A DNA stretch of 64,000 nt from Methylobacterium soli (GCF_008806385.1 NZ_VZZK01000003.1:181222-245221); one strand, 5' to 3'; shown: positions 10,468-19,693, counted from the stretch's first letter. Made by a program: numbers and translations. The notes: a model not told the origin generated them from the sequence alone.

Positions 10468-11048
10468 GCCGGATCTACCTCGTGCGCCACGCCTCGCATG
10501 ACCGCGTGCGCACGATCCTCTGCGGGCGCATGCCCGGGATCGTGCTCGGGGCGGCGGGCCTCAAGGAGGCGGCGGCCTTGGCCGAGCGCCTTCGCGACTC
10601 GGGCGCCACCCTGGTCCTCTCGAGTCCGCGGGAGCGGGCTCTGGCGACCGCCGACGCGATCGCCGGCGCCCTCGGGCAGGCCATCGCGGTCGCGCAAGAA
10701 CTCGACGAGATCGCGTTCGGAGACTGGACGGGGCGGAGCTTCGCGGAACTCGCGGACGACCCGCTCTGGCGGTTCTGGAACACGTCCCGTGCGATCGCGC
10801 GCGCACCGGGCGGCGAGAGCATGGCGGAGGCCCAGGGGCGCGTCCTCGGGCTCCTGGAACGGCTTAAGGGGACCTGCGTACTCGTGAGCCATTGCGACGT
10901 GATCCGGGCGGTCCTGCTGAAGGTTCTCGGCCTCTCCCTCGATGCCTATGACCGGCTCGCGGTCGATCCCGGATCGCTGAGCCTCATCGAGTACTGGCCG
11001 GGGGGCGGACGCCTCCTCGGCCTCAACGAACGGCCGGCCACGGCATGA
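10464..11048 (+). CDS. histidine phosphatase family protein
   Basis: A 194-residue member of the phosphoglycerate mutase-like (histidine phosphatase) superfamily. The phospho-accepting His is in LVRHASHD (RHA instead of the commoner RHG) and the second His in VSHCDVIR. The ATG overlaps the Ino1 stop (ATGA). Directly after the inositol phosphate synthase it may dephosphorylate inositol phosphate or another sugar phosphate of the pathway. That role is inference; the canonical inositol monophosphatase fold is different. Confidence 0.82.
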   Translation: MSRIYLVRHASHDRVRTILCGRMPGIVLGAAGLKEAAALAERLRDSGATLVLSSPRERALATADAIAGALGQAIAVAQELDEIAFGDWTGRSFAELADDPLWRFWNTSRAIARAPGGESMAEAQGRVLGLLERLKGTCVLVSHCDVIRAVLLKVLGLSLDAYDRLAVDPGSLSLIEYWPGGGRLLGLNERPATA

Positions 11049-11055
11049 GGCCACG

Positions 11056-12171
11056 ATGAAGCTGATCGTCTTCGGGCTCACCGTCAGCTCGGCCTGGGGC
11101 AACGGGCACGCCACACTCTGGCGGGGCCTGTGCCGCGCGATGGCGCAGCGCGGGCACGAGGTCGTCTTCTTCGAGCGCGATCTCCCGTATTACCGGCCGC
11201 ATCGCGACCTCACCGACCTGCCCGGCGGGCGCCTCGTCCTGTTCGAGGCATGGAGCGACGTCCGGGCCCTCGCGGCCCGCGAAGTGGCCGGGGCGGACGT
11301 CGCGATGGTGACCTCCTATTGCCCGGATGCGCTGGCGGCTACGGACCTCGTGCTGGCGGCCTCCAGGGCGCGGCGGGTCTTCTACGATCTCGACACGCCG
11401 GTGACCCTCGCGCGCCTGCGCCGCGGCGAAGCGGTCGACTATATCGGCCCGGGCGGCCTCGGCGGCTTCGATCTCGTGCTGAGCTATACCGGCGGCAGCG
11501 CCCTGACGGCCCTGCGCGAGGAACTCGGCGCGCAGCGGGTGGCCCCGCTCTACGGGCATGTCGACCCGGCCGTCCATCGCCCCACGACGCCGCGCGAGCG
11601 CTACCGGGCCGACCTGTCCTATCTCGGGACCTATGCGGCCGACCGGCAGGCCGGCGTCGCCGACCTGTTCATCGAGCCGGCCCGGCGCCGTCCAGACCAG
11701 CGCTTTCTCATCGGTGGCGCACAATATCCGTCGGACTTCCCGTGGACCCGGAACATCCATTTCGTGCAGCACGTCATGCCCGAGGAGCACCCGGCCTTCT
11801 TCTCCTCGTCGCGGCTGACGCTCAACGTCACGCGGGGCGCCATGGCCGAGCTGGGTTGGTGCCCATCCGGCCGCATGTTCGAGGCGACGGCCTGCGGCAC
11901 CGCACTCCTGAGCGACGATTGGGAGGGGCTCGATCACTTCTACCGGCCTGGCGAGGAGATCCTGATCGCGCGCGACGCCGAGGATGTCTGCGCCGTCATG
12001 GACCTCAGCGATACCGAGATCCGCCGTGTCGCCGAGGCGGGCCGCGCGCGCACCCTCACTGACCACAGCGCGGCCCGTCGTCTCGACGCGCTCGAGCGGA
12101 TCCTCGCCGAGGCACCGATGCGCGCGCCGAACCTCGGCGCGCTCCAGCCCGAATTCAGCGAAGGGGCCTGA
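11056..12171 (+). CDS. CgeB-like glycosyltransferase 4
   Basis: A 371-residue GT-B protein, the closest relative in this window of the one at 7113. It shares SSAWGNGHATLWRGL near the N-terminus, a DLSYLGT-DRQ stretch in the middle and the donor-site strand GRMFEATACGTALLSD. It starts 7 nt after the phosphatase stop. It is probably one of several sequential transferases building the cluster glycan; substrates are unknown. Confidence 0.8.
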   Translation: MKLIVFGLTVSSAWGNGHATLWRGLCRAMAQRGHEVVFFERDLPYYRPHRDLTDLPGGRLVLFEAWSDVRALAAREVAGADVAMVTSYCPDALAATDLVLAASRARRVFYDLDTPVTLARLRRGEAVDYIGPGGLGGFDLVLSYTGGSALTALREELGAQRVAPLYGHVDPAVHRPTTPRERYRADLSYLGTYAADRQAGVADLFIEPARRRPDQRFLIGGAQYPSDFPWTRNIHFVQHVMPEEHPAFFSSSRLTLNVTRGAMAELGWCPSGRMFEATACGTALLSDDWEGLDHFYRPGEEILIARDAEDVCAVMDLSDTEIRRVAEAGRARTLTDHSAARRLDALERILAEAPMRAPNLGALQPEFSEGA

Positions 12172-12173
12172 CC

Positions 12174-12971
12174 ATGTGGGGAATCGTGCCCGCCGCCGGG
12201 CGTGGCAGCCGCATCCAGCCCCTCGCCTTCTCGAAGGAGCTGCTGCCGGTGGGAAGCCGCCTTCGCGACGGTTTCGCCTGCCCCTGCGCCGTGAGCGAGT
12301 ACCTGGTGGAGCGCATGTTGCGGGCGGGAGCGACGCGGATCTGCTTCGTCATCTCACCGGGCAAGTCCGACATCGTCGAGTATTACGGGGCCGGATACGG
12401 CAGCGTTCCGATCGCCTATGTGGTCCAGCCGCACGCGGTCGGGCTGTGCGACGCGGTGTTCCGCGCCCTCCCCCTCATCGCGCCCGATGAGCCCGTGATC
12501 GTCGGGCTCCCCGATACGGTCTGGTTTCCGGAAGAGGCCCTGAGGGCCTTGCCCGACGATGCCCTCTCGTTCCTGCTCTTCCCCGTGGACCAGCCCGAGC
12601 GCTTCGACGCCGTCATCCTCGATGCCGAGAACCGGGTCGTCGAGATCCAGGTGAAGCGCGCCGGCGCGAACGCGCGATGGATCTGGGGCGCCTTCAAGAT
12701 GCCCGGCCGGATGCTGGGCGAGCTGCACGCGGTCTGGCAGGCACGCCACTGCGCCGACGAGTATATCGGCACGCTGATGAATGCCTATCTGGCCGAGGGC
12801 GGGCACGCGATCGGGGTCAAGGCGGGACGGTCCTACGTCGATGTCGGCACCCTCGACGGCTATCGATCCGCCATCGCGCTCCTCGGCGAGGCCGAGGGGA
12901 ACGGGACCACGGGACGCCTCTCCCTCGGCGAACCCGGATTCCGCGCCTGCGCGGCCTCCCTTTCCCGATGA
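12174..12971 (+). CDS. sugar-phosphate nucleotidyltransferase
   Basis: A 265-residue NTP_transferase-family enzyme that activates a sugar-1-phosphate with a nucleoside triphosphate. The nucleotide-binding loop is at the N-terminus (VPAAGRGSRIQPLAFSKELLPVG); this is the G-x-G-x-R-x4-T/A-x4-K-E-x2-P-V pattern. A QPHAVGLCDAV segment and the metal-binding VGLPDTVW follow. It looks like a glucose-1-phosphate uridylyl/thymidylyltransferase without the C-terminal hexapeptide repeats. It starts 2 nt after the preceding stop. Base and sugar specificity cannot be read from sequence. Confidence 0.83.
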   Translation: MWGIVPAAGRGSRIQPLAFSKELLPVGSRLRDGFACPCAVSEYLVERMLRAGATRICFVISPGKSDIVEYYGAGYGSVPIAYVVQPHAVGLCDAVFRALPLIAPDEPVIVGLPDTVWFPEEALRALPDDALSFLLFPVDQPERFDAVILDAENRVVEIQVKRAGANARWIWGAFKMPGRMLGELHAVWQARHCADEYIGTLMNAYLAEGGHAIGVKAGRSYVDVGTLDGYRSAIALLGEAEGNGTTGRLSLGEPGFRACAASLSR

Positions 12972-13789
12972 CCGGAGACCATCAGACGATGAGGCTGGCC
13001 GAGGAGAGCGCCGCGTTGCGCCGGGAGATCGACGCGCTCGGGGCGTGGTTCCACAACATCGACCTCGACGGTGTGCCGACGGCGCCGGATCACTTCCTCG
13101 GGGATTACCCGCGGGTGAAGTGGACGCGCTTTTCCGACGCGATCCCGGCCGATCTCACCGGCAAGAGCGTCCTCGACATCGGCTGCAACGGCGGCTTCTA
13201 CGCGATCGAGATGAAGCGGCGCGGCGCCGAGCGGGTCCTGGCGGTGGATTCCGACGAGCGCTATCTCGCGCAAGCCCGCTTCGCCGCCGCGCGGACGGGC
13301 CAGGACATCGAGTTCCGCAACCTCTCCGTCTACGATGTCGGGACGCTCGGCGAACGCTTCGACGTCGTGCTGTTCCTGGGCGTGCTCTACCACCTGCGCC
13401 ATCCGCTTCTGGCCCTCGATCTGATCCGCGAGCACGCAGCGCGCGACCTCTTCGTGTTCCAGTCGATGCAACGCGGCGCGCAGGACGTCGCCCCGGTCGC
13501 CGAGGATTACGACTTCTGGAAGGTCGACCACTTCGCGGATCCCGGGTACCCGAAATTGCACTTCATCGAGCACCGCTACGCGAATGACTGGACCAATTGG
13601 TGGATCCCCAACCGGGCTTGCACCGAGGCGATGCTGCGCGCGAGCGGCTTCGCCCTCGTCTCCCACCCGGAGGAGGAGGTCTATGTCTGCCGCTGCGCCC
13701 CCCTCCCCCCCGGTGCCGGCGCCATCCATCCGGCGCGGGCGGACGCCCTGCGGAGAGACACCCCGTCAGCCGAGGACCATGGTCTGTGA
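12968..13789 (+). CDS. SAM-dependent methyltransferase (CmoB-like fold)
   Basis: A 273-residue class I methyltransferase with the SAM-binding motif VLDIGCNGGFYAIEMKRRGA and the acidic AVDSDERYL strand. The VLFLGVLYHLRHPL segment is typical of CmoB/mo5U34-type methyltransferases, but the operon setting argues for a glycan or glycolipid substrate. From memory, unchecked, it fits the NCBI family TIGR04290, which accompanies the radical SAM family above. The ATG overlaps the previous stop (ATGA); a second ATG at 12989 is possible. Confidence 0.82.
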   Translation: MTGDHQTMRLAEESAALRREIDALGAWFHNIDLDGVPTAPDHFLGDYPRVKWTRFSDAIPADLTGKSVLDIGCNGGFYAIEMKRRGAERVLAVDSDERYLAQARFAAARTGQDIEFRNLSVYDVGTLGERFDVVLFLGVLYHLRHPLLALDLIREHAARDLFVFQSMQRGAQDVAPVAEDYDFWKVDHFADPGYPKLHFIEHRYANDWTNWWIPNRACTEAMLRASGFALVSHPEEEVYVCRCAPLPPGAGAIHPARADALRRDTPSAEDHGL

Positions 13790-14691
13790 TCGAAGCGGTG
13801 ATGCTCTGGAACGAGCCCAACAACAAATCGCACTGGGATCCTGAGATCGATCCGGACTGGCTGCGCTTCGGCGCCATGGCGAGGGCGGCGGGCGAGGCGA
13901 TCCATGCGGTCAATCCGGGCTTGACGCGGGTTCTCGGCGGCATCTCGCCGATCGATCCGTTCTTCATCCGCCGCATGGAGAGCCAGGGCGTGCTCGGCGC
14001 GGTCGACGCGGTCGCGGTGCACGGCTTCCCCCTCGACTGGAACCTCTGGCAGATCGACGAATGGCCGGGGAAGATCGCGGAGATCCGCGCGGTCACAGGC
14101 CTGCCGATCTGGGTCTCGGAGGTCGGCATCTCGACCTTTGGGGCGGACGAGGTGCAACTCTGGGGACTCGCGCGCACGGCCGAGCTCCTGATCGGGCGCG
14201 CTCCGCGCATCCACTGGTACAGTCTCTACGACCTGCCGCGCGAGTGGGAGGCCACCACGCGCCACCGCGAGGCGGAGGGCTCGTCCTATTACCGGCATTT
14301 CCACATGGGCCTGCTTCGCCAGGACGGCACGCCGAAATGCGCGCTCGAGGAATTCGCCAAGCACACCCCGGCCCTCGGGCTCTGTCAGTGGTTCCACTTC
14401 GAGGATCATCGCCTCGATAAGGCCGTGGCCTGGATGAAGCGCCTCGGAGTCACCTACCTGCGCACCGGCCTGTCCTGGGCCGACAGCTTCCGGCCGAACG
14501 CCCTCGACTGGTTCGACCGGCAGATGGAGGCGTTGCGCGATTTCGACGTCACCGTGACGTTCTGCTTCACGCCCGAGCACCGGGGCATCGCTCCGCATCA
14601 CAGCAGCGCGCCGCAGGTTCCGGAGGAATACGCCGCGTTCTGCGCCGACATGGTCCGCCGCTACGCGCCCGCGCGAGGCATTCTTCGCTGA
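13786..14691 (+). CDS. glycoside hydrolase-like TIM barrel, apparently permuted
   Basis: A 301-residue protein related to clan GH-A beta-glycosidases. The acid/base motif WNEPN is at residues 8-12, almost at the N-terminus, and the nucleophile-type motif WVSEVG at 109-114. After a likely last barrel strand (HWYSLYDL, 143-150), residues 195-301 look like the opening strands of a barrel (LGVTYLRTGLSW, VTVTFCFTPEHRG) and stop just where a WNEPN strand would normally follow. The whole length equals one barrel. GTG start overlaps the upstream stop. It may trim or remodel the cluster glycan; no signal peptide is visible. Confidence 0.7.
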   Translation: MIEAVMLWNEPNNKSHWDPEIDPDWLRFGAMARAAGEAIHAVNPGLTRVLGGISPIDPFFIRRMESQGVLGAVDAVAVHGFPLDWNLWQIDEWPGKIAEIRAVTGLPIWVSEVGISTFGADEVQLWGLARTAELLIGRAPRIHWYSLYDLPREWEATTRHREAEGSSYYRHFHMGLLRQDGTPKCALEEFAKHTPALGLCQWFHFEDHRLDKAVAWMKRLGVTYLRTGLSWADSFRPNALDWFDRQMEALRDFDVTVTFCFTPEHRGIAPHHSSAPQVPEEYAAFCADMVRRYAPARGILR

Positions 14692-14700
14692 GCGTCCGCC

Positions 14701-16443
14701 ATGCTCGTCTACGGCAAGGCTCATTGGACGGGCGATCCGCGCCACAAGCTCGCGGCCCTCGCTGAACTCCTTCGGGAGATGGCGGATGAGAGGCCCGGAA
14801 TCGGCCGCCACGGTGCGCTCGTCGCGGCCCTGATCGAGGCCGGAGAGCTCGTGCAGGGAATCGCCGATGCGGATTTTCGCGATCGCGGTCCCGATGCCCT
14901 CTCCCCCTCGCAGGCCAGCGCGAACCATCTCCTCCTGGCGCTCGCCCGTTCGGTCTGGAAATCCTGGCGGACGGGGTTCGCGGCGGCCCCCGGGGCGTTT
15001 GACCTGAACGGACTAGCCGCGACGGCGCTGCCGGATTCGATCACCACGCGCTGGGCCGAGGGCTTCGCCTTCTACGCGCTCTACCCGGAGAGCTACGCGA
15101 TCGCGGCGGCGCGCGCCGCCTTGGGCGCAACGACGCGCGTCATCGGTATCCGCAGCATCGGCGCGCCCCTCGGCGCGATGGTGGCGGCCGGGCTGGGATC
15201 GCGGGACCTGCGGACGATACGTCCTGTCGGCCACCCGTTCCGCCGCGAGTTGCCCCGTGCAGACAGGAGCGGCGCGGGGCTGATCACGGGGGATCCAGCC
15301 GCGTTCGCGATCGTCGATGAGGGACCGGGCCTGTCCGGAAGCTCCTTCGGAGCGGTGATCGACCTGCTCTGCGAATGCGGCGTCGCGCAGGATCGCATCA
15401 GCCTGTTCCCGAGCCATCCTGGCGCGCCGGGCCCTCAGGCGGATGCGCGGCATCGCGCGCGCTGGCCGCGCATGAGGCGCCACGTCGTGTCCTTCGAGGA
15501 GGTGGGGCTGGCCGATCACGGAGTCGCGGCCTGGGTCGCCGATCTCGTCGGCCCGGCCGAGGCCCCCCTGGAGGAGATCTCGGGCGGGCGATGGCGGGTG
15601 CTCCAGGGCCGAGACGCGGATGCGTGGCCGCCCGTCAACGCGCAGCAGGAAAAGCGCAAGTTCCTGCTCAGGGCCAGTGGCGGCACCTGGCTCCTCAAGT
15701 TCGTCGGCCTCGGGCGGGCCGGCCGCGCGAAGCTCGACCGGGCCCGGGCGCTGCACGCCGCCGGATTCACGCCCCCGGTCGCGGGCTATCGGCATGGCTT
15801 CCTCGTCGAGCGCTGGCTCGACGAGGCCCGGCCCCTCGACCTCTGCCGCGTGTCGCCGGATGATCTCACGGATCAGGTTGGGCGCTATCTCGGCTTTCGG
15901 GCGCGGTGCTTCGCGAGCGGGCCCGATCGCGGCGCGGGTCTCGCCGATCTTCTCGCGATGGCCCGCCACAACGTCGAGGCGTTCAAGGGCGCGGACTGGG
16001 CGAGGTGCCTCGACCGCTGGCCGTCCGATCGGCTCTCAGCCCTCGAACGGAAGGCCCATCCGGTGGAGATCGACGGCCGGATGCAGGCCTGGGAATTCCT
16101 GGTCCAGCCCGGCGGACACCTTCTCAAATGCGATGCCCTCGACCATCATGCGGCTCACGATCTCGTCGGCTGCCAGGACATCGCCTGGGATGTCGCCGGC
16201 GCCGGCGTGGAACTGGCGCTCTCCGAGGCCGCGCAGGCCCGCCTCGCGGGGATCGTCGGGCGCGAGGCGGGGCGCCCGGTCGATCCCGAACTTCTCGCAT
16301 TCCTGACGCCCTGCTACCTCGCGTTCCAGCTCGGGGCCGCCAGCCTGGCGGCGGATGCCGCGCACGATCCCGCGGAGGCCCTGCGCCTCGGGCGCGCGCG
16401 TGCGCGCTACGCGGAGCAGCTCGAGCGCCTGCTCCGGCCCTGA
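14701..16443 (+). CDS. phosphoribosyltransferase-like / kinase-like fusion protein
   Basis: A 580-residue protein with no firmly recognised family. Residues about 100-270 resemble a type I phosphoribosyltransferase: VIGIRSIGAPLG, then a PRPP-loop-like FAIVDEGPGLSGSSF. The C-terminal half (about 300-575) has a KFLLRASGGTWLLKFVG strand and a possible DALDHHAAHD-QDIAWDV site, reminiscent of aminoglycoside-phosphotransferase-like kinases. It is the last gene of the operon, 9 nt after the glycosidase. A role in making an activated ribosyl or phosphorylated building block is possible but speculative. Confidence 0.65.
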   Translation: MLVYGKAHWTGDPRHKLAALAELLREMADERPGIGRHGALVAALIEAGELVQGIADADFRDRGPDALSPSQASANHLLLALARSVWKSWRTGFAAAPGAFDLNGLAATALPDSITTRWAEGFAFYALYPESYAIAAARAALGATTRVIGIRSIGAPLGAMVAAGLGSRDLRTIRPVGHPFRRELPRADRSGAGLITGDPAAFAIVDEGPGLSGSSFGAVIDLLCECGVAQDRISLFPSHPGAPGPQADARHRARWPRMRRHVVSFEEVGLADHGVAAWVADLVGPAEAPLEEISGGRWRVLQGRDADAWPPVNAQQEKRKFLLRASGGTWLLKFVGLGRAGRAKLDRARALHAAGFTPPVAGYRHGFLVERWLDEARPLDLCRVSPDDLTDQVGRYLGFRARCFASGPDRGAGLADLLAMARHNVEAFKGADWARCLDRWPSDRLSALERKAHPVEIDGRMQAWEFLVQPGGHLLKCDALDHHAAHDLVGCQDIAWDVAGAGVELALSEAAQARLAGIVGREAGRPVDPELLAFLTPCYLAFQLGAASLAADAAHDPAEALRLGRARARYAEQLERLLRP

Positions 16444-16451
16444 TGCGGGCT

Positions 16452-16481
16452 GCCGGACAAGTCCGCGCCTCGACGTCCGGC
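16452..16481. terminator. inverted repeat between convergent operons
   Basis: GCCGGAC (16452-16458) pairs with GTCCGGC (16475-16481), 7 bp around a 16-nt loop, in the 76-bp gap between two convergent genes. No T-run follows, so a factor-independent terminator is only a possibility. Confidence 0.25.
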
Positions 16482-16519
16482 GGCACATCCTGAAACGCAC
16501 GCGCTGCTGCGGCCTCCCT

Positions 16520-19500
16520 CTACTCTGCGGCGGCGCGTGTTCCAGGCTCGTCCTGCCAGGAGGCCGGGATCTGGATGTGCTCCGCCGGCAAGCCCCGGCC
16601 CTTCACGAGTCCGTAGATCGCCGGGATGACGACCAGCGTCAGGATCGTCGAGGACACCATGCCGCCGATCATCGGCACGGCGATCCGCTGCATGACCTCG
16701 GAGCCGGAGCCGGTGCTCCACAGGATCGGGACGAGGCCGGCCATGATGGCGACCACGGTCATCATCTTCGGACGCACCCGCTCGACGGCGCCGACCATGA
16801 TCGCCGCGCGCAGGTCCTCGCGTGTGAGCGGCCGGCCCTCCCGCGCCCGGCGGGACCGGATCTCGTCGAGTGCATGGTCGAGATAGACCAGCATCACCAC
16901 GCCGGTCTCGGCCGCGACGCCAGCCAGCGCGATGAAGCCGACCGCCACCGCGACCGACAGGTTGAATCCCATCCACCACATCAGCCAGACGCCGCCCACC
17001 AGCGCGAAGGGCAGCGACAGCATGACGATCAGCGTCTCGGTGAGCCGGCGGAAGTTCAGGTACAGAAGCAAGAACACGATCAGCAGCGTCAGCGGCACCA
17101 CGATCCGCAAGCGGGCTTCGGCGCGCTCGAGGGACTCGTACTGACCACTCCACTGCAGGATCGTGCCTTGCGGGAGGCGCACCTCGTTCGCCACGGCGGC
17201 CCGGGCCTCGGCCACATAGCCGCCGAGATCGCGCCCAGCGATGTCGACGAAGAGGTACACGGCGAGCTGGCCGTTCTCGGTGCGGATCGATGTCGGCCCC
17301 CGGGTGAGCTGGACGTTGGCGACTTCACCCAACGGCACCGTCCCGCCCCCCTTGAGCGGCACCTGCACCTCGGAGGCGATCGCCTGAGGGTTCGAGCGGT
17401 AGGAGCGCGGGTAGCGCAGGTTGACCGTGTAGCGCTCACGGCCCTCGACCGTGTTCGTGACGCTCTCGCCGCCGAGCGCCATCGCGATGACGTCCTGCAC
17501 GTCGCCGACCATCAGGCCGTAGCGCCCGAGCGCCTCCCGGTCCGGCGTGATGTCGAGGAAGTAGCCGCCGATCACCCGCTCCGCGTAGGCGCTCGAGGTG
17601 CCCGGTACAGTGCGGACCACGGCTTCGACCTTCCGGGCGACCTTCTCCATCGCGCCGAGATCGGTGCCGAGCACCTTGATACCGACCGGCGTGCGGATGC
17701 CGGTCGAGAGCATGTCGATGCGGGCGCGGATCGGCTGCGTCCAGGCATTCGAGACGCCCGGGAACTGCAGGGCCTGATCCATCTCGGCCTTCAGGCCAGC
17801 CAGCGTCAGGCCCGGCCGCCAAGCCGCCTTCGGCTTCAGATTGATGATGGTCTCGAACATCTCCATCGGCGCCGGATCGGTCGCGGTGTTGGCGCGACCC
17901 GCCTTGCCGTAGACCGAGGCGACCTCCGGGAACGCCTTGATGATGCGGTCCTGGGTGGCGAGGAGTTCCCCCGCCTTCGTCACCGAGAGGCCCGGCAAGG
18001 TGGTGGGCATGTACATCAGCGTGCCCTCGTCGAATTCCGGCATGAACTCGGATCCCAGCTGGCGGGCCGGCCAGGCCGTGGCACCGAGGACGAGCAGGGC
18101 GACCAGGACGGTGAGGACCCGAGCCCGGAGCACGCCTGCGATGACGGGCCGGTAGAGCCAGATCAGGAGGCGGTTCACCGGGTTGCGGTGCTCGGGCACG
18201 ATCCGCCCGCGCACGAACAGCACCATCAGCGCCGGCACCAACGTCACGGAAAGTAGCGCAGCCGCCGCCATGGCGAAAGTCTTGGTGAAGGCCAACGGCC
18301 CGAACAGACGGCCCTCCTGGCCCTCCAGTGTGAAGATCGGCAGGAAGCTCACCGTGATGATGAGGAGCGAGAAGAACAGCGAGGGGCCGACCTCGGCCGC
18401 CGCGTCCACCAGGATCTCGCCTCGGGGCTTCTCCGGCGGAGCGCGCTCCAGATGCTTGTGCGCGTTCTCGACCATCACGATCGCCGCATCGATCATGGCG
18501 CCGACCGCGATGGCGATGCCGCCGAGCGACATGATGTTGGCGCCGATGCCGAGCGCTCTCATGCCGGCGAAGGCCATCAGGATGCCCACCGGCAGCATCA
18601 GGATCGCCACGAGCGCGCTGCGGATGTGGAGCAGGAAGACGAAGCAGACGAGGGAGACGACGATGCTCTCCTCGACCAGCGTGCTGCGCAGGGTCTCGAT
18701 GGCAGCGTCGATGAGCTGCGAGCGGTCATAGACCGGCAGGATCTCGGTGCCGGCGGGCAGGCTCTTCGCGACCTCGGCGAGGCGGGTCTTGGCACTCTCG
18801 ATGACATTCAGCCCATTGGCGCCGAAGCGCTGCAGGATGATGCCGCCGGCGACTTCGCCGTCGCCGTCCATCTCGGTGATGCCGCGGCGCTCGTCCGGCC
18901 CGAGCTCAACCCGGGCCACATCACGGATCCGCAAGGGTGTGCCGCCTTCGGTTTTCAGGACGATGTTCTCGATGTCGGCGACGCTCTTCACGTAGCCGCG
19001 GCCACGGACCATGAACTCGAATTCGGAGAGCTCGACCGTGCGGCCGCCGACATCCGCATTGCTCGCCCGGATCGCGTCTCGAAGCTTGTTCAGCGAGACG
19101 TCCTGGGCGCGCAGCCGGTTCGGATCGACGACGACGTTGTACTGCTTGACGAAGCCGCCGACGCTCGCGACCTCCGCCACGCCCTCGGCTCTCGAAGCCC
19201 CGAAGCGGACGACCCAGTCCTGCAGAGAGCGCAGCTCGGCGAGCGTGCGTTCCTTGGCGATCACGACGTATTGGTAGACCCACCCCACTCCGGTGGCGTC
19301 AGGGCCCAGTGTCGGCGTGACGCCGGAGGGCAACCGGCGGCCCGCGGTATTGAGGTATTCGAGCACCCGGCTGCGGGCCCAATATGGGTCGGTGCCGTCC
19401 TCGAAGATCACGTAGACGAACGAGACACCGAAGAAGGAGAAGCCCCGCACCACCTTGGACTTCGGCACCGTCAGCATGGCCGTGGTGAGAGGATAGGTGA

Positions 19501-19693
19501 CCTGGTCCTCGACCACCTGCGGCGCCTGCCCCGGATATTCGGTATAGACGATGGTCTGCACGTCCGAGAGGTCCGGGATGGCATCGAGCGGCAGCGTGCG
19601 CAGGGCGTAGAGGCCGGCCGCGACCGCGAACACCGTCGCGATGAGGATCAGCACGAGGTTGCGGGCCGACCAGCCGATCAGACGGGCGATCAT
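16520..19693 (-). CDS. cusA: copper/silver efflux RND transporter, CusA-like
   Basis: A 1057-residue heavy-metal-efflux RND pump of the inner membrane, the proton-driven part of a tripartite exporter. It has the N-terminal TM1, two large periplasmic loops and the TM4 proton-relay motif GAMIDAAIVMVENAHKH near residue 400. The periplasmic Met-containing MLSTGIRTPVGIKVLG stretch matches the region around a copper-ligand Met of CusA, favouring Cu/Ag over Co/Zn/Cd. Its ATG overlaps the adaptor stop (ATGA). Full family length; no damage seen. Confidence 0.9.
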   Translation of the reverse strand: MIARLIGWSARNLVLILIATVFAVAAGLYALRTLPLDAIPDLSDVQTIVYTEYPGQAPQVVEDQVTYPLTTAMLTVPKSKVVRGFSFFGVSFVYVIFEDGTDPYWARSRVLEYLNTAGRRLPSGVTPTLGPDATGVGWVYQYVVIAKERTLAELRSLQDWVVRFGASRAEGVAEVASVGGFVKQYNVVVDPNRLRAQDVSLNKLRDAIRASNADVGGRTVELSEFEFMVRGRGYVKSVADIENIVLKTEGGTPLRIRDVARVELGPDERRGITEMDGDGEVAGGIILQRFGANGLNVIESAKTRLAEVAKSLPAGTEILPVYDRSQLIDAAIETLRSTLVEESIVVSLVCFVFLLHIRSALVAILMLPVGILMAFAGMRALGIGANIMSLGGIAIAVGAMIDAAIVMVENAHKHLERAPPEKPRGEILVDAAAEVGPSLFFSLLIITVSFLPIFTLEGQEGRLFGPLAFTKTFAMAAAALLSVTLVPALMVLFVRGRIVPEHRNPVNRLLIWLYRPVIAGVLRARVLTVLVALLVLGATAWPARQLGSEFMPEFDEGTLMYMPTTLPGLSVTKAGELLATQDRIIKAFPEVASVYGKAGRANTATDPAPMEMFETIINLKPKAAWRPGLTLAGLKAEMDQALQFPGVSNAWTQPIRARIDMLSTGIRTPVGIKVLGTDLGAMEKVARKVEAVVRTVPGTSSAYAERVIGGYFLDITPDREALGRYGLMVGDVQDVIAMALGGESVTNTVEGRERYTVNLRYPRSYRSNPQAIASEVQVPLKGGGTVPLGEVANVQLTRGPTSIRTENGQLAVYLFVDIAGRDLGGYVAEARAAVANEVRLPQGTILQWSGQYESLERAEARLRIVVPLTLLIVFLLLYLNFRRLTETLIVMLSLPFALVGGVWLMWWMGFNLSVAVAVGFIALAGVAAETGVVMLVYLDHALDEIRSRRAREGRPLTREDLRAAIMVGAVERVRPKMMTVVAIMAGLVPILWSTGSGSEVMQRIAVPMIGGMVSSTILTLVVIPAIYGLVKGRGLPAEHIQIPASWQDEPGTRAAAE

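Noticed and set aside
16355..18256. A 633-codon + strand frame over cusA
   Set aside because: Shadow of the CusA gene; the composition is His/Arg/Asp-rich with no recognisable fold.
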